Shown here piece by piece: positions 8,120 through 15,853 of a DNA stretch of 64,000 nucleotides. The notes beneath the pieces are model-generated. The model had not been told where the DNA came from, ran no database searches, and worked only from the letters and a program-made list of their open reading frames with translations. This DNA is from Meiothermus sp. Pnk-1. Lineage in GTDB: Bacteria > Deinococcota > Deinococci > Deinococcales > Thermaceae. The number at the start of each line of letters is the position of its first letter. Position 1 is the first letter of the stretch. The position numbers were made by a program, and so were the translations under genes. The stretch is taken from the NCBI RefSeq assembly GCF_003226535.1, contig NZ_QKOB01000017.1, forward strand, positions 1 to 64,000, read 5' to 3'.

Positions 8120-8908
8120 CCTTCGCTACCAGATCCTGCAGCGCAGCCCCGAGGCGAACGGGGTGCGGGTGCGAGTGCGGGCCTCGGTCTGCTTGGACCC
8201 CGTTGTCGCCCTGTTCGCCGACGGACCAGTACTGGCCGCGCTGAGCCGCTACCTGCCCAAAGGGTGGCAGCTCGTCGCCCTTGCCAGGCGGCCGGGTTCC
8301 CTCGAGGACTACCTGACCGAGGTGCTCGCAAGTGGCGCGACCTACGCGGGCACCCTCGACTCCGGCGCGTCGTTCGTCACGAACGGGAACATCGTGGCTG
8401 CGCAGCTGCAGGGGAACCTGGTCCTTTTCGACCTACGTAGCTTGGCGGTGGTCGGTACGGTGAGCTACAGCACGCGCGGGGTAGGGGCCAGCAGCGAGCA
8501 GGCCCTGGCCCAGGCCGCCGACCGGCTCGCCCAGGAGATCGCCCGGCAGTGGCTCATCCAGTTCGCCGTGGCAACCCGCCAGGTCACCTTCAGGATTGAA
8601 GGGCTGCGGCGCGGGGGAAACCGCTTCACCCTGGCCGAAACCCTGGCGGCCATCCCCGGCGTCATCCGGGTGGACTCCCACGCCTACGACGAACCCGGCC
8701 GCACCGCGATCCTGGTGGCCACGCTAGACGCGCAGGCCGACCCCTGCGCCGTGGCGCAACAACTGGCTCGAGGGCGGGTATCGCTGCGGCTGGACTCCTG
8801 CGAAGGCTCCACGGTGGTTCTTGGGGTGTTGCGGGAGTAAACCACCCTACGCCTAAGTATTGGGGTCATAGGACCTCATGATAAAAGCCTGCCCACAAAC
8901 ACCTTCTG

Positions 8909-8925
8909 TCTTACATGAGGTAAGA
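8909..8925 (+). promoter_or_regulatory. Dyad upstream of AbrB-type antitoxin
   Basis: TCTTAC-ATGAG-GTAAGA is a perfect 6+6 inverted repeat ending 7 bases before the antitoxin ATG. It is in the right place for autorepression by the AbrB-type antitoxin. Confidence 0.5.
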
Positions 8926-8932
8926 TAAAGCT

Positions 8933-9190
8933 ATGCCCCTCACCCGTCTCTCCAGCAAAGGCCAGGTGGTGCTGCCCAAGGCGGTGCGGGAGGCCCTGGG
9001 CCTCGAGGCCGGGGACGAGCTCCGGGTCGAGGTGGAGGGCGACACCATCCGCCTCGTTCCCCGGAGAAAAAGAAGCCTTGGCGAAGTTCTGGATACCCTC
9101 CCCGGCCACGTCCCCAAGGAGGCCTTCTCCAGCCCAGAGGCGCTCCTCGCCGCCGAACGGGAGGAGGCCCGCAAGAGGTGGCACCGGTGA
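8933..9190 (+). CDS. AbrB/SpoVT-type antitoxin (VapB-like)
   Basis: This is an 85-residue protein with an N-terminal swapped-hairpin fold: LTRLSSKGQVVLPKAVREAL, then GDELRVEVEGDTIRLVPRRK. The C-terminal tail (SLGEVLDTLPGHVPKEAFSS) is where such antitoxins bind the PIN toxin. Its stop codon overlaps the toxin start (GTGA), giving tight coupling. A dyad lies directly upstream. Confidence 0.9.
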   Translation: MPLTRLSSKGQVVLPKAVREALGLEAGDELRVEVEGDTIRLVPRRKRSLGEVLDTLPGHVPKEAFSSPEALLAAEREEARKRWHR

Positions 9191-9591
9191 TCGCCGACGC
9201 CAACTTCCTGCTCCGGCTCATCACCAAGCACCCCCAGCCGATGTACCGTGCGGCCCGCGCCTTCGCCCTGGAGGCGGAGCGGCGCGGCCTCCTCATCGAA
9301 GTGCACCCCATGCACGTGGCGGAGGCGGTCTACGTCCTGGAAGGGCGCATCTACGGCCTCTCCCCCAGGGAGACGGCGAAAGAGCTCCTGGCCCTTCTCG
9401 GTGCCCGCCCCTTTGTGCCCCGGGAAGAGGAGGCCTTGCTGGCCGCCCTCGAAGCCTATCCCGAAAGCGGCCTGGACTTTCCCGATGTTTTCCTGGCCAA
9501 ACTCGCCCGGACCGAGGGGAAGCGGGTGGTCAGCTTCGACCGCAAGATGGCGCAAGCCGGAGTGGAGCCCCTCGTGCCAAGGGAAGAGTAG
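9187..9591 (+). CDS. VapC-type PIN-domain toxin
   Basis: The likely start is GTG at 9187, overlapping the antitoxin stop; GTG at 9178 would add three residues. PIN residues are seen in VIADANFLLRLITKH (Asp), HVAEAVYVLEGR (Glu), SGLDFPDVFLAKLA (Asp) and VVSFDRKM (Asp). It is a ribonuclease toxin of about 135 residues, the normal length. It belongs to a different sequence subgroup from the toxin at 5149. Confidence 0.88.
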   Translation: MIADANFLLRLITKHPQPMYRAARAFALEAERRGLLIEVHPMHVAEAVYVLEGRIYGLSPRETAKELLALLGARPFVPREEEALLAALEAYPESGLDFPDVFLAKLARTEGKRVVSFDRKMAQAGVEPLVPREE

Positions 9592-9792
9592 ACCAAGTCG
9601 CCACCGCCCTCGAGCGGAGGAGGGGCTCCAGGCGGGGAGGAAGACCCCGTCGCTGCGGCGGTGGAAGTCCATCAGCGCCCTCCGGTGCCCCCGCTTTGTC
9701 GCCCGGAACCCCTCGCGATAACGTCGCTTGTTTCGTGGGTTAACCTGGAGGTGTTGGGCGACCCGAGAGGAGATCCAGCAGTTGACATCTGG

Positions 9793-9834
9793 CCTCAGAC
9801 TTCCGGTCTGAGGAGTCATCACCTTGGGTATAGT
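9793..9834 (+). promoter_or_regulatory. Dyad and putative -10 upstream of second AbrB antitoxin
   Basis: CCTCAGAC-TTCCG-GTCTGAGG (9793-9813) is a perfect 8+8 inverted repeat. TATAGT (9829-9834) could be the -10 box, 6 bases before the ATG, so any leader would be very short. The remaining 9592-9792 shows no gene. Confidence 0.5.
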
Positions 9835-9840
9835 AAGCGT

Positions 9841-10095
9841 ATGGCGCAAGGCATAGTCAGCGGAAAGTACCAACTTACGCTCCCGGTAGAAGTTCGCAAG
9901 GCTTTGGGGATTAAACCTGGCGACCGGGTGGAGTATGTGGTCAAGGGTGGGCGGCTGGAGATACGGGTGATCCGCCCCGACTTATCCCGGGTGCTCGACG
10001 AAGTCCTCGCAGAGCATGACTTTGCCGCTTTGCGAACCGAGACCCAGGATGACGCGGTACAGTACGTGCGGGAGCTGCGGGGCCGGGATGATTAG
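9841..10095 (+). CDS. AbrB-type antitoxin
   Basis: This is an 84-residue protein from ATG at 9841. IVSGKYQLTLPVEVRKALGI and GDRVEYVVKGGRLEIRVIRP are the AbrB/MazE-like swapped-hairpin DNA-binding fold. The C-terminal segment carries the toxin-binding tail. It overlaps the next gene by 8 bases. It is only distantly similar to the antitoxin at 8933, so this is not a simple tandem duplication. Confidence 0.88.
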   Translation: MAQGIVSGKYQLTLPVEVRKALGIKPGDRVEYVVKGGRLEIRVIRPDLSRVLDEVLAEHDFAALRTETQDDAVQYVRELRGRDD

Positions 10096-10492
10096 CCTGG
10101 ATACCAACGTGATATTCTCGGCGCTGAACCCAGCAGACCTTCACCACACCCGCGCGAGGCGGCTCCTGAGGGAGCATGGGGCTGCGGAGGTGCTGGTCCT
10201 CTCGCCGGTGGTGTACGCCGAGCTGATGGCCTCATCCGATGCAGCGGGCATCCGCTTGTTTCTCCAGAAGGCCCAGATCACCACCCTCTGGGAAATGCCC
10301 CAGGCAGTCTGGGAGGCAGCGGGCAGAGCTTTTGGACAGTATGCCCGGCTGCGGCGCGGAGGCGTGCTGCCCAGGCGGATCCTGGCAGACTTCCTGATCG
10401 CGGCCCATGCGGAGCATCACGGGCTGGAGGTGATGAGCTTCGACGACGCCATTTACGCCGAGGTCTTCCCCGAACTGCGGCTGATCGGCTGA
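10088..10492 (+). CDS. VapC-type PIN-domain toxin
   Basis: This is a 134-residue PIN protein from ATG 10088. Key residues are in MISLDTNVIFSALNP (Asp5), SPVVYAELMASS (Glu), RRILADFLIAAHAE (Asp) and VMSFDDAIYAEVF (Asp). It is coupled to the preceding AbrB-type antitoxin. It is the third PIN toxin within 5.4 kb. Confidence 0.88.
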   Translation: MISLDTNVIFSALNPADLHHTRARRLLREHGAAEVLVLSPVVYAELMASSDAAGIRLFLQKAQITTLWEMPQAVWEAAGRAFGQYARLRRGGVLPRRILADFLIAAHAEHHGLEVMSFDDAIYAEVFPELRLIG

Positions 10493-10510
10493 GCAGAAGG
10501 GGTTTAGCTT

Positions 10511-11569
10511 ATGCAATTACCCGAGATCAGGCCCATAGAGACCTACTGGCTCGAGGCCGCCTGGGCGCGGCAGGACCGCCTGACCAAGCCTCCCCGGTCC
10601 CTGGCCTACCTGGAGGAACTCTCGGTGCGGCTCGCGGCGATCGGGCAGAGCCTGCACCCCGAGCTGGGCCAAGGAGGGGTCATCGTCTGCGCCGCCGACC
10701 ACGGGGTGGCCGCCGAAGGGGTTTCGGCGTATCCGAGCGAGGTCACCGCCCAGATGGTGCGCAATTTCCTCTCGGGCGGCGCGGCCATCAACCAGATCGC
10801 CCAGGCCGCTCAGGCCGAGGTCTGGGTGCTCGACGTGGGGGTATGTTCCGAGTTCGAAGAGCATCCGAGGCTCATCCGCGCCAAGGTGCGCCCTGGCACG
10901 GGCAACCTCGCCCGCGAGGCGGCCATGACCCCCGCTCAGGCCGAGGAAGCCATCCAGGCCGGCATGGAAGCGGCGCGGCGAGCCATCCGGGAGGGCGCCA
11001 CCCTGCTGGCGGCGGGGGACATGGGCATCGGCAACACCACCGCGGCCGCCGCGCTCACCGCGGCCTTGTTGGGCCTCCCCGCCGAGGCGGTCACCGGGCG
11101 GGGCACCGGCGTGGACGAGGCCCACCACCGCCATAAGGTGCAGGTGGTCGCACAAGCCCTGCGGCGGGCCGAGGGCAGCTTGGGCGAGCTCACCCGGGCC
11201 GACCCCCTGGCCATCCTGGCCGAGCTGGGCGGCCTGGAGATCGCGGCCATCGCCGGGGTCTTCCTGGCCGGAGCCGAGGCCGGGCTGCCCTTGGTCAGCG
11301 ACGGTTTCCCGGTCACGGCGGGGGCGCTGGTGGCCTCGAGGCTCGCTCCCCAGGTGCGGGGCTACCTCTTTGCCGGGCACCGCTCCGCCGAGCCCGGCCA
11401 CACCCGGCAGCTGGAGGCTTTGGGGCTCAAACCCGTGCTCGAGCTGGGTCTGCGCCTGGGGGAGGGCACCGGAGCGGTGCTCTCATTCCCTATTCTGCGT
11501 GCAGCGGCGAGGGTCCTGGCCGGCATGGCCACCTTTGAGGAGGCCGGAGTGTCTGCGGAGCGAGGTTGA
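10511..11569 (+). CDS. cobT: Nicotinate-nucleotide-dimethylbenzimidazole phosphoribosyltransferase
   Basis: CobT makes alpha-ribazole phosphate from dimethylbenzimidazole and nicotinate mononucleotide, for the lower ligand of cobalamin. The 352-residue length is normal. Family motifs are visible: DRLTKPPRSLAYLEELSVRL (residues 19-38), VCAADHGVAAEGVSAYPSEV, NFLSGGAAINQIA, DMGIGNTTAAAALTAAL, GRGTGVDE and FAGHRSAEPGH; the catalytic Glu region near the C-terminus reads LRLGEGTGAVLSFPIL. cobS lies downstream on the same strand, so the two lower-loop steps sit together without the rest of the pathway. Confidence 0.95.
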   Translation: MQLPEIRPIETYWLEAAWARQDRLTKPPRSLAYLEELSVRLAAIGQSLHPELGQGGVIVCAADHGVAAEGVSAYPSEVTAQMVRNFLSGGAAINQIAQAAQAEVWVLDVGVCSEFEEHPRLIRAKVRPGTGNLAREAAMTPAQAEEAIQAGMEAARRAIREGATLLAAGDMGIGNTTAAAALTAALLGLPAEAVTGRGTGVDEAHHRHKVQVVAQALRRAEGSLGELTRADPLAILAELGGLEIAAIAGVFLAGAEAGLPLVSDGFPVTAGALVASRLAPQVRGYLFAGHRSAEPGHTRQLEALGLKPVLELGLRLGEGTGAVLSFPILRAAARVLAGMATFEEAGVSAERG

Positions 11570-11573
11570 GCAG

Positions 11574-11756
11574 ATGGCGAAGACCAACTGCTACGGAGAA
11601 GGTGGGCTCTACGTCTTCACCGCGGCTTATCGCCGGAGGCGCGGCTGCGGCTCGCGGCGCCGCCCCTACCCCAAAGAGGTGCGGGCCGAGGCCATCCGCT
11701 GCCTGGCCGGGCTGCCGGTGGATCCGCGTGAAGGACCGTCTAAAGATGGGCTCTAG
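11574..11756 (+). CDS. Small hypothetical ORF between cobT and cobS
   Basis: This is a possible 60-residue protein (ATG 11574). It is rich in Arg and Cys near the middle (YRRRRGCGSRRRPYPKEV) and ends two bases before the cobS ATG. I recognise no family. It could be a real small gene coupled to cobS or simply spacer DNA; the lack of any domain keeps confidence low. Confidence 0.25.
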   Translation: MAKTNCYGEGGLYVFTAAYRRRRGCGSRRRPYPKEVRAEAIRCLAGLPVDPREGPSKDGL

Positions 11757-11757
11757 G

Positions 11758-12462
11758 ATGCGCCCCTTTTGGCTGGCCCTGGGCTTCCTCACCACCTTCC
11801 CCGTGCCCAGGCTAGGTGAGATCCGGCCCGGCGAGATGCGCTCGGCTTCGGCCTTTTACCCCGTGGCCGGGTACTGCCTGGGTGGGGCGCTGGCCCTGGT
11901 GGCCTGGCTTGCCCAGCCTCTCCCCGAGGGGTTGCAAGGGGCCTTGCTGCTGGCCTTGTGGCTGGGCCTCACCGGGATGCTCCACCTCGATGGCCTCTTG
12001 GACTGCGCCGATGCCCTGCTCGCGATGAAGCCGCCCGGGGAGCGCCTGAAGGTCCTCTCCGACCCGCACCTGGGCAGCTTCGCCTTCGGGGTGGGCTTCG
12101 CCCATCTGCTCCTCAAGTGGCAACTCCTGACCCTGGGGCCTTCCCCCTGGCTGCTATTGGGCCTCCCGGCCATCGTGCGCTTCGCGCTGCTCGTTCCCAT
12201 GAACCTCTACCCGGCAGCGCGGCCGGAGGGGCTGGGGGCAGGCTCGAGGGAAGGCCGCCTCGGCCTGGCCCTGCTCTTTGCCCTCCCGGCTTTGGCCTCG
12301 TTTCCCTGGCAGGCCCTGGCGGTGCTCCTGGTCATGCTGCTGCTGGCCCGCTGGGCGGCAAGCCGGCTGGGCGGGGGGCTTTCCGGTGACGTGTACGGGG
12401 CGCTGATCGAAGTAGGGGAGAGCGCGGGGTTGCTGGTGGGGGTGTTGCTCCGGATGGTTTAG
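11758..12462 (+). CDS. cobS: Adenosylcobinamide-GDP ribazoletransferase
   Basis: CobS joins alpha-ribazole (phosphate) to adenosylcobinamide-GDP at the membrane. The protein is about 234 residues from ATG 11758 (ATG 11746 is also possible), with MRPFWLALGFLTTFPVPRLG at the N-terminus. The family signature GMLHLDGLLDCADALLAMKP and LSDPHLGSFAFGVGF follow, and there are about five hydrophobic segments. The longer frame upstream is not CobS-like, which decides the start. Confidence 0.93.
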   Translation: MRPFWLALGFLTTFPVPRLGEIRPGEMRSASAFYPVAGYCLGGALALVAWLAQPLPEGLQGALLLALWLGLTGMLHLDGLLDCADALLAMKPPGERLKVLSDPHLGSFAFGVGFAHLLLKWQLLTLGPSPWLLLGLPAIVRFALLVPMNLYPAARPEGLGAGSREGRLGLALLFALPALASFPWQALAVLLVMLLLARWAASRLGGGLSGDVYGALIEVGESAGLLVGVLLRMV

Positions 12463-12512
12463 CTCGGCCAGCGGCGCGCACACCCCGGGGCGAGGCGGTT
12501 TTCTCGGCAGCC

Positions 12513-13334
12513 CTACTTGCTCTCCGAGAGGACAAAACCCCGGCTGAACTGCCGCCCCAGCAGGGTGAACACCACCATGGGAGGGAGGATAGCCACCAGG
12601 GTCCCGGCCATCACCATGCCCCAGTCGGTCTGTCCGCTGGCCTGCCCGATAAGGCTTTTGAGCCCCACCTGGATCACCTGGTGGTCGCTGTCGCGGATGA
12701 TGATCAAAGGCCACAGGTACTGCTCCCAACCGTAGATGAACTGGATCAGGGCCAGCGCGCCGATGGTGTTCCAGCTCAGGGGAACCAGCACCGAAAGGAG
12801 GAAGCGCAAAGGCCCTGCTCCGTCGATCCGGGCGGCGTCCAGCAGGCTCGAGGGGATGCCCATGAAGTGCTGGCGCAGCAGGAAGATCCCCGTGGCCGAG
12901 GCGGCGAAGGGAAGGATGAGGGCCGGATAGGTGTTGGCCCAACCCAGGCGGTTCACCAGGTCGAACAGCGCCACCACCAGGAGGTCGGTGGGCAGCATCA
13001 AAGTCAGGAGGATCAGGGAAAACAGCACTCCCTTGGCGGGTATGCGGAAATATACCAGCGCCATCGCCCCCAGCGCCGAGGTGACGACCTTGAGCAGGGT
13101 GATCCCTGTCGCCACCACGAGGCTATTGCGCAGGTATACGCCCAGTTTGGCGCCGTTCCAGGCGGTCCGCAGGTTGTCCCAGAAGTGGCCGCCCGGCATG
13201 AGGTCGGCGGAGTTGACGGCCGCGCCGCTTTGGGTGGCCTTGATGGCGGCAAACAGCAGGGGAGATCCCACCAAGAGCACCGCGAGGATCAGGGTGAGGT
13301 GGATCCACAGGGCCTGCAGGGCTTTACGCGCCAT
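12513..13334 (-). CDS. ugpE: ABC importer permease, UgpE/MalG type
   Basis: This is an inner-membrane permease of about 273 residues from ATG 13334, with six hydrophobic segments. The EAA-type loop that contacts the ATPase reads LLDAARIDGAGPLRFLLSVL. MalG-class features include RNSLVVATGITLLKVVTSAL at the start of the core and a FVLSESK C-terminus. The gene overlaps the upstream ugpA-like gene by 11 bases. The set resembles glycerol-3-phosphate/sugar importers; the true substrate is not shown by sequence. Confidence 0.85.
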   Translation of the reverse strand: MARKALQALWIHLTLILAVLLVGSPLLFAAIKATQSGAAVNSADLMPGGHFWDNLRTAWNGAKLGVYLRNSLVVATGITLLKVVTSALGAMALVYFRIPAKGVLFSLILLTLMLPTDLLVVALFDLVNRLGWANTYPALILPFAASATGIFLLRQHFMGIPSSLLDAARIDGAGPLRFLLSVLVPLSWNTIGALALIQFIYGWEQYLWPLIIIRDSDHQVIQVGLKSLIGQASGQTDWGMVMAGTLVAILPPMVVFTLLGRQFSRGFVLSESK

Positions 13335-14223
13335 AGTTGATCCTCCTTCCCAGGCGGAACTGCAAAGCGGTGAGGGCACCCACCATTACCAACATGAGGA
13401 TAGCCTGGGCCGCAGCGAAGCCGGTTTGAAAGTTTTGGAAGCCGTCCTGGTACACCCGGTAGATCAAGAAGGTGGTGACTCCCGTTTTTCCCAGGGTGGG
13501 CCCCCCCGCGGTGAGGATGTCCACCAGGCTGAAGGTGTCGAAGATGGCATAGGTCAGGTTGACGAAAACCAGGAAGAAGGTGATGGGGGAGAGCAGCGGC
13601 AGCATGATGTGGCGGAAACGTTGCCAGGGAGTCGCTCCGTCCAGCGCCGCGGCCTCGAGCAACTCCCCGGGCAGGTTCTGTAGCGCGGCGGTGTAGAAGG
13701 CCAGGTTATAACCGATATTTTTCCATACCGCGGCGAACACCACCAAAACAAAGGCTAGGATGGGGTTGTCCAGCCAGCGAGGGGCGACGCCAAACCACGT
13801 GCGCAGCAGCTCGTTGACCAGCCCCACCTCGGGGTTGAACATGAATAGCCACAGCGTCCCGGCGATGGCCGGGGAGAGGGCGTAGGGGTAGAGCAGCAAC
13901 GAGCGGTACACGGCTGCCCCCCGGATCCGCTGGTTGGCCAGGATGGCCAGGCCCAGTCCCAGGGCCAGCCCCAGACCCACCACCAAAGCGCAGAAGAGCA
14001 CCGTCTGCGCCAGGCTCTGAAAGTACGCGGGGTCGGTCAGGAGCTGCTGGAACTGGGACAGCCCCACAAAGGTCTCGGTTTGAAAGACGAAGTTGGCGCG
14101 GTACAGCGAAAGGCGTAGGGTCTCGAGGGCCGGATAGTAGAGGAAAACCCCGAGCACCACCAGGGTGGGCAGGAGCAGCAACAGGGCTAGCCAACGGTTT
14201 TTGAAGACGGCGAGGGCGTTCAT
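13324..14223 (-). CDS. ugpA: ABC importer permease, UgpA/MalF type
   Basis: This is a 299-residue membrane protein with about six helices. The EAA loop reads LLEAAALDGATPWQRFRHIM. Typical UgpA-class segments are YALSPAIAGTLWLFMFNPEV and DILTAGGPTLGKTGVTTFLI. It lies between the binding-protein gene and ugpE, all on the minus strand. There is no ATPase gene in the cluster, so the importer must borrow a shared ATPase. Confidence 0.87.
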   Translation of the reverse strand: MNALAVFKNRWLALLLLLPTLVVLGVFLYYPALETLRLSLYRANFVFQTETFVGLSQFQQLLTDPAYFQSLAQTVLFCALVVGLGLALGLGLAILANQRIRGAAVYRSLLLYPYALSPAIAGTLWLFMFNPEVGLVNELLRTWFGVAPRWLDNPILAFVLVVFAAVWKNIGYNLAFYTAALQNLPGELLEAAALDGATPWQRFRHIMLPLLSPITFFLVFVNLTYAIFDTFSLVDILTAGGPTLGKTGVTTFLIYRVYQDGFQNFQTGFAAAQAILMLVMVGALTALQFRLGRRINYGA

Positions 14224-14286
14224 GGCGTGGGGTTAGAGGCAAGGAGCCGCGAGCGCTTCGCTCCCGGCCCCTTGCTGCTGGGGGGT

Positions 14287-15585
14287 TTACTTCACGCTGG
14301 CGTTGTACTCCTTGAGGGCGGCGTCGGCTTTGGCCTTGGCCTCGGCCAGCGCCGTGTCTACCGGGGTACCGGAGAAGACCTTTTGCGCTGCCTCCTCCAC
14401 GAGGCGGCGCACCTGCTGGAAGGGGCCGATCAGGGCCCCGGCGGTAGCCTCGTTGGGGATGGTCTCGAGCAGCTGATTGAAAGCCACCAGCTGGGGCGCT
14501 TTCTCGTTCAACCAGCCCTCTTTCTTCAAAAGCTCCACCGAGCTGAGCCGCACCGGGTAGTAGCCGGTGAGCTTGTGCCACTCGGCCATGTTTTGGGAGT
14601 TGGTCATAAACAGGGCGAACTTAAGAGCGGCCTCGGCCTGTTCCTTGGGGATTCCCTTGCTGATCCACAGGCTGGCCCCGCCGATCACCACCCCATTGCG
14701 CTTGACCCCATCGGGAATGGGCAAAAAGCCCACCCCCATCTCGAAGCCGGTCTTTTTGGCGGCGTCGTTGATGTTGACGATGTCGGCGGTGGAGGTGATG
14801 TGGAAGACCACTTTGGCATCGGTGAAGATGGCATCGCTGCCGTCCCAGTCCTCGAGCTTGCCGGTGTAGGTGTAGTAACCCTTGTCGTTCATCTCCTTGA
14901 GCCAGGAGAAAATCCGCTTGGCGGGCTCGCTGGTCAGGAGCACCTCGGTAGCCCGGCCCTTGCGCCCGTTGCCATTGTTGGCCAGCAGCGCCCCCTGCTC
15001 GGCCATCCACTGCTCGAAGAACCAGCCGTTGAGGCTCATCCCGAAGCACTTAACCCCGAGGTTGGCGGCGGCCACTTTGGCGCAGGCCGCGGTGAGCTCG
15101 CCGAAGGTTTTGGGCGGATTGGCCGGGTCTAAGCCCGCTTTTTTCATCAGGTCCTTGTTGAAGTAGAGCACCGGCGAAGAGGAGTTGAAGGGGATGCTGT
15201 TGACCCGGCCGCCGATGGTGTAGTAGTTGAGCACCGGTTTGATGTAGTCGGCGGTGTCGATGGGGCCTACGTTGCCGACGGGCTGGAAGATGCCTGAGTC
15301 GAGGGCGAACTGGCTGCCGATCTCGTACATCTGTACCAGCGCCGGAGGCTTACCCTGCCGCGCCGCCAGGGTGGCGGCCTGGAGGATTTCCGGGTAACTG
15401 CCCTTGAACACGGGGCTCACTTTGATGTTGGGGTTGGCCTTGTTGAAGGCCTCGGCCTTGGCTTGGATCCAACCGCCTCGCTTGGGGTCGCCAAAGGTAT
15501 GCCAGAACTCTACGGCCACGCTTTGGGCCAGGCTGGCGGTACAGAGAATCCCTGATAACACCGTGATCAACGCGATAGGCTTCAT
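14287..15585 (-). CDS. ugpB: Extracellular solute-binding protein, UgpB-like
   Basis: This is a 432-residue periplasmic binding protein with a Sec signal (MKPIALITVLSGILCTASLAQS). After it, VAVEFWHTFGDPKRGGWIQA and FNKANPNIKVSPVFKGSYPE fit family-1 binding proteins, and SIPFNSSSPVLYFNKDLMKK is the UgpB-like hinge segment. EQAEAALKFALFMTNSQNMAE lies in the C-terminal lobe. It is the first gene of the ugpBAE-type operon. Binding to glycerol-3-phosphate or a sugar is inferred from family only. Confidence 0.88.
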   Translation of the reverse strand: MKPIALITVLSGILCTASLAQSVAVEFWHTFGDPKRGGWIQAKAEAFNKANPNIKVSPVFKGSYPEILQAATLAARQGKPPALVQMYEIGSQFALDSGIFQPVGNVGPIDTADYIKPVLNYYTIGGRVNSIPFNSSSPVLYFNKDLMKKAGLDPANPPKTFGELTAACAKVAAANLGVKCFGMSLNGWFFEQWMAEQGALLANNGNGRKGRATEVLLTSEPAKRIFSWLKEMNDKGYYTYTGKLEDWDGSDAIFTDAKVVFHITSTADIVNINDAAKKTGFEMGVGFLPIPDGVKRNGVVIGGASLWISKGIPKEQAEAALKFALFMTNSQNMAEWHKLTGYYPVRLSSVELLKKEGWLNEKAPQLVAFNQLLETIPNEATAGALIGPFQQVRRLVEEAAQKVFSGTPVDTALAEAKAKADAALKEYNASVK

Positions 15586-15853
15586 GTCTCCTCCTGGGGC
15601 CTTGGTTCCCCGTCCAAACCATATGGGCGCCGTTTCAGTGGCCTGTCAGCATGGCGCTCGAGGGCTGGTTTGATATCCCCACCTCTTGGGGTGGCTCCAC
15701 CCAGTTGAACGCTTCCATACTAATCGTGGATGCCCCGCATTTCAATGCGGAGAGACGTTTTTTTCGGCGCAAGCCGTGGAAGCGGTTGTTTTGCCCGTAG
15801 GGCAAACACGTCTTAGAGCCGCGCGAAGCGCGGTGTAGCACACCCATCCGCCG
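15586..15853. other. Non-coding stretch with several hairpins (tnpB left end)
   Basis: There is no gene. Hairpins seen are CCCCACC/GGGGTGG near 15678-15693; CCGCAT-TTCA-ATGCGG (15735-15750) followed by seven T, which could act as a plus-strand terminator; TTTGCCC-GTA-GGGCAAA near 15789-15805; and GCCGCGC/GCGCGG near 15816-15832. Stacked hairpins before tnpB are usual for IS200/IS605-type left ends, but I could not fix the boundary. Confidence 0.5.

Larger units (their letters stand above)
6520..8840 (+). pseudogene. FlgT/LPP20-like envelope protein, split by TnpB element
   Basis: The 5' part (6520 to about 6830) has a Sec signal peptide (MRLSTSCFVGLLLSLGLLF..AWA). The region after it, VDTMSEGIAGAEPEALSRAL, resembles the FlgT N-terminal/LPP20 fold. 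The 3' part resumes at about 8120 with LRYQILQRSPEANGVRVRVR and runs to TAA at 8838-8840. The two parts flank an IS200/IS605-type element. A junction near 6839/8120 would give RQRGD-LRYQILQ in frame. FlgT-like proteins pair with CsgG-like ones in flagellar or envelope assemblies, which fits the upstream neighbour. It is not functional as it stands unless the element excises. Confidence 0.65.

Noticed and set aside
8911-9873. Long minus-strand open frame opposite the AbrB-VapC pair
   Set aside because: It is antisense to two well-supported toxin-antitoxin genes and shows no family motif; GC-rich DNA commonly leaves such shadow frames open.
10493-10510. Cobalamin riboswitch before cobT
   Set aside because: Only 18 bases separate cobT from the upstream VapC gene, which leaves no room for a B12 riboswitch.
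14227-15132. Plus-strand frame of 301 codons opposite the UgpB-like gene
   Set aside because: Antisense shadow of a clear binding-protein gene.
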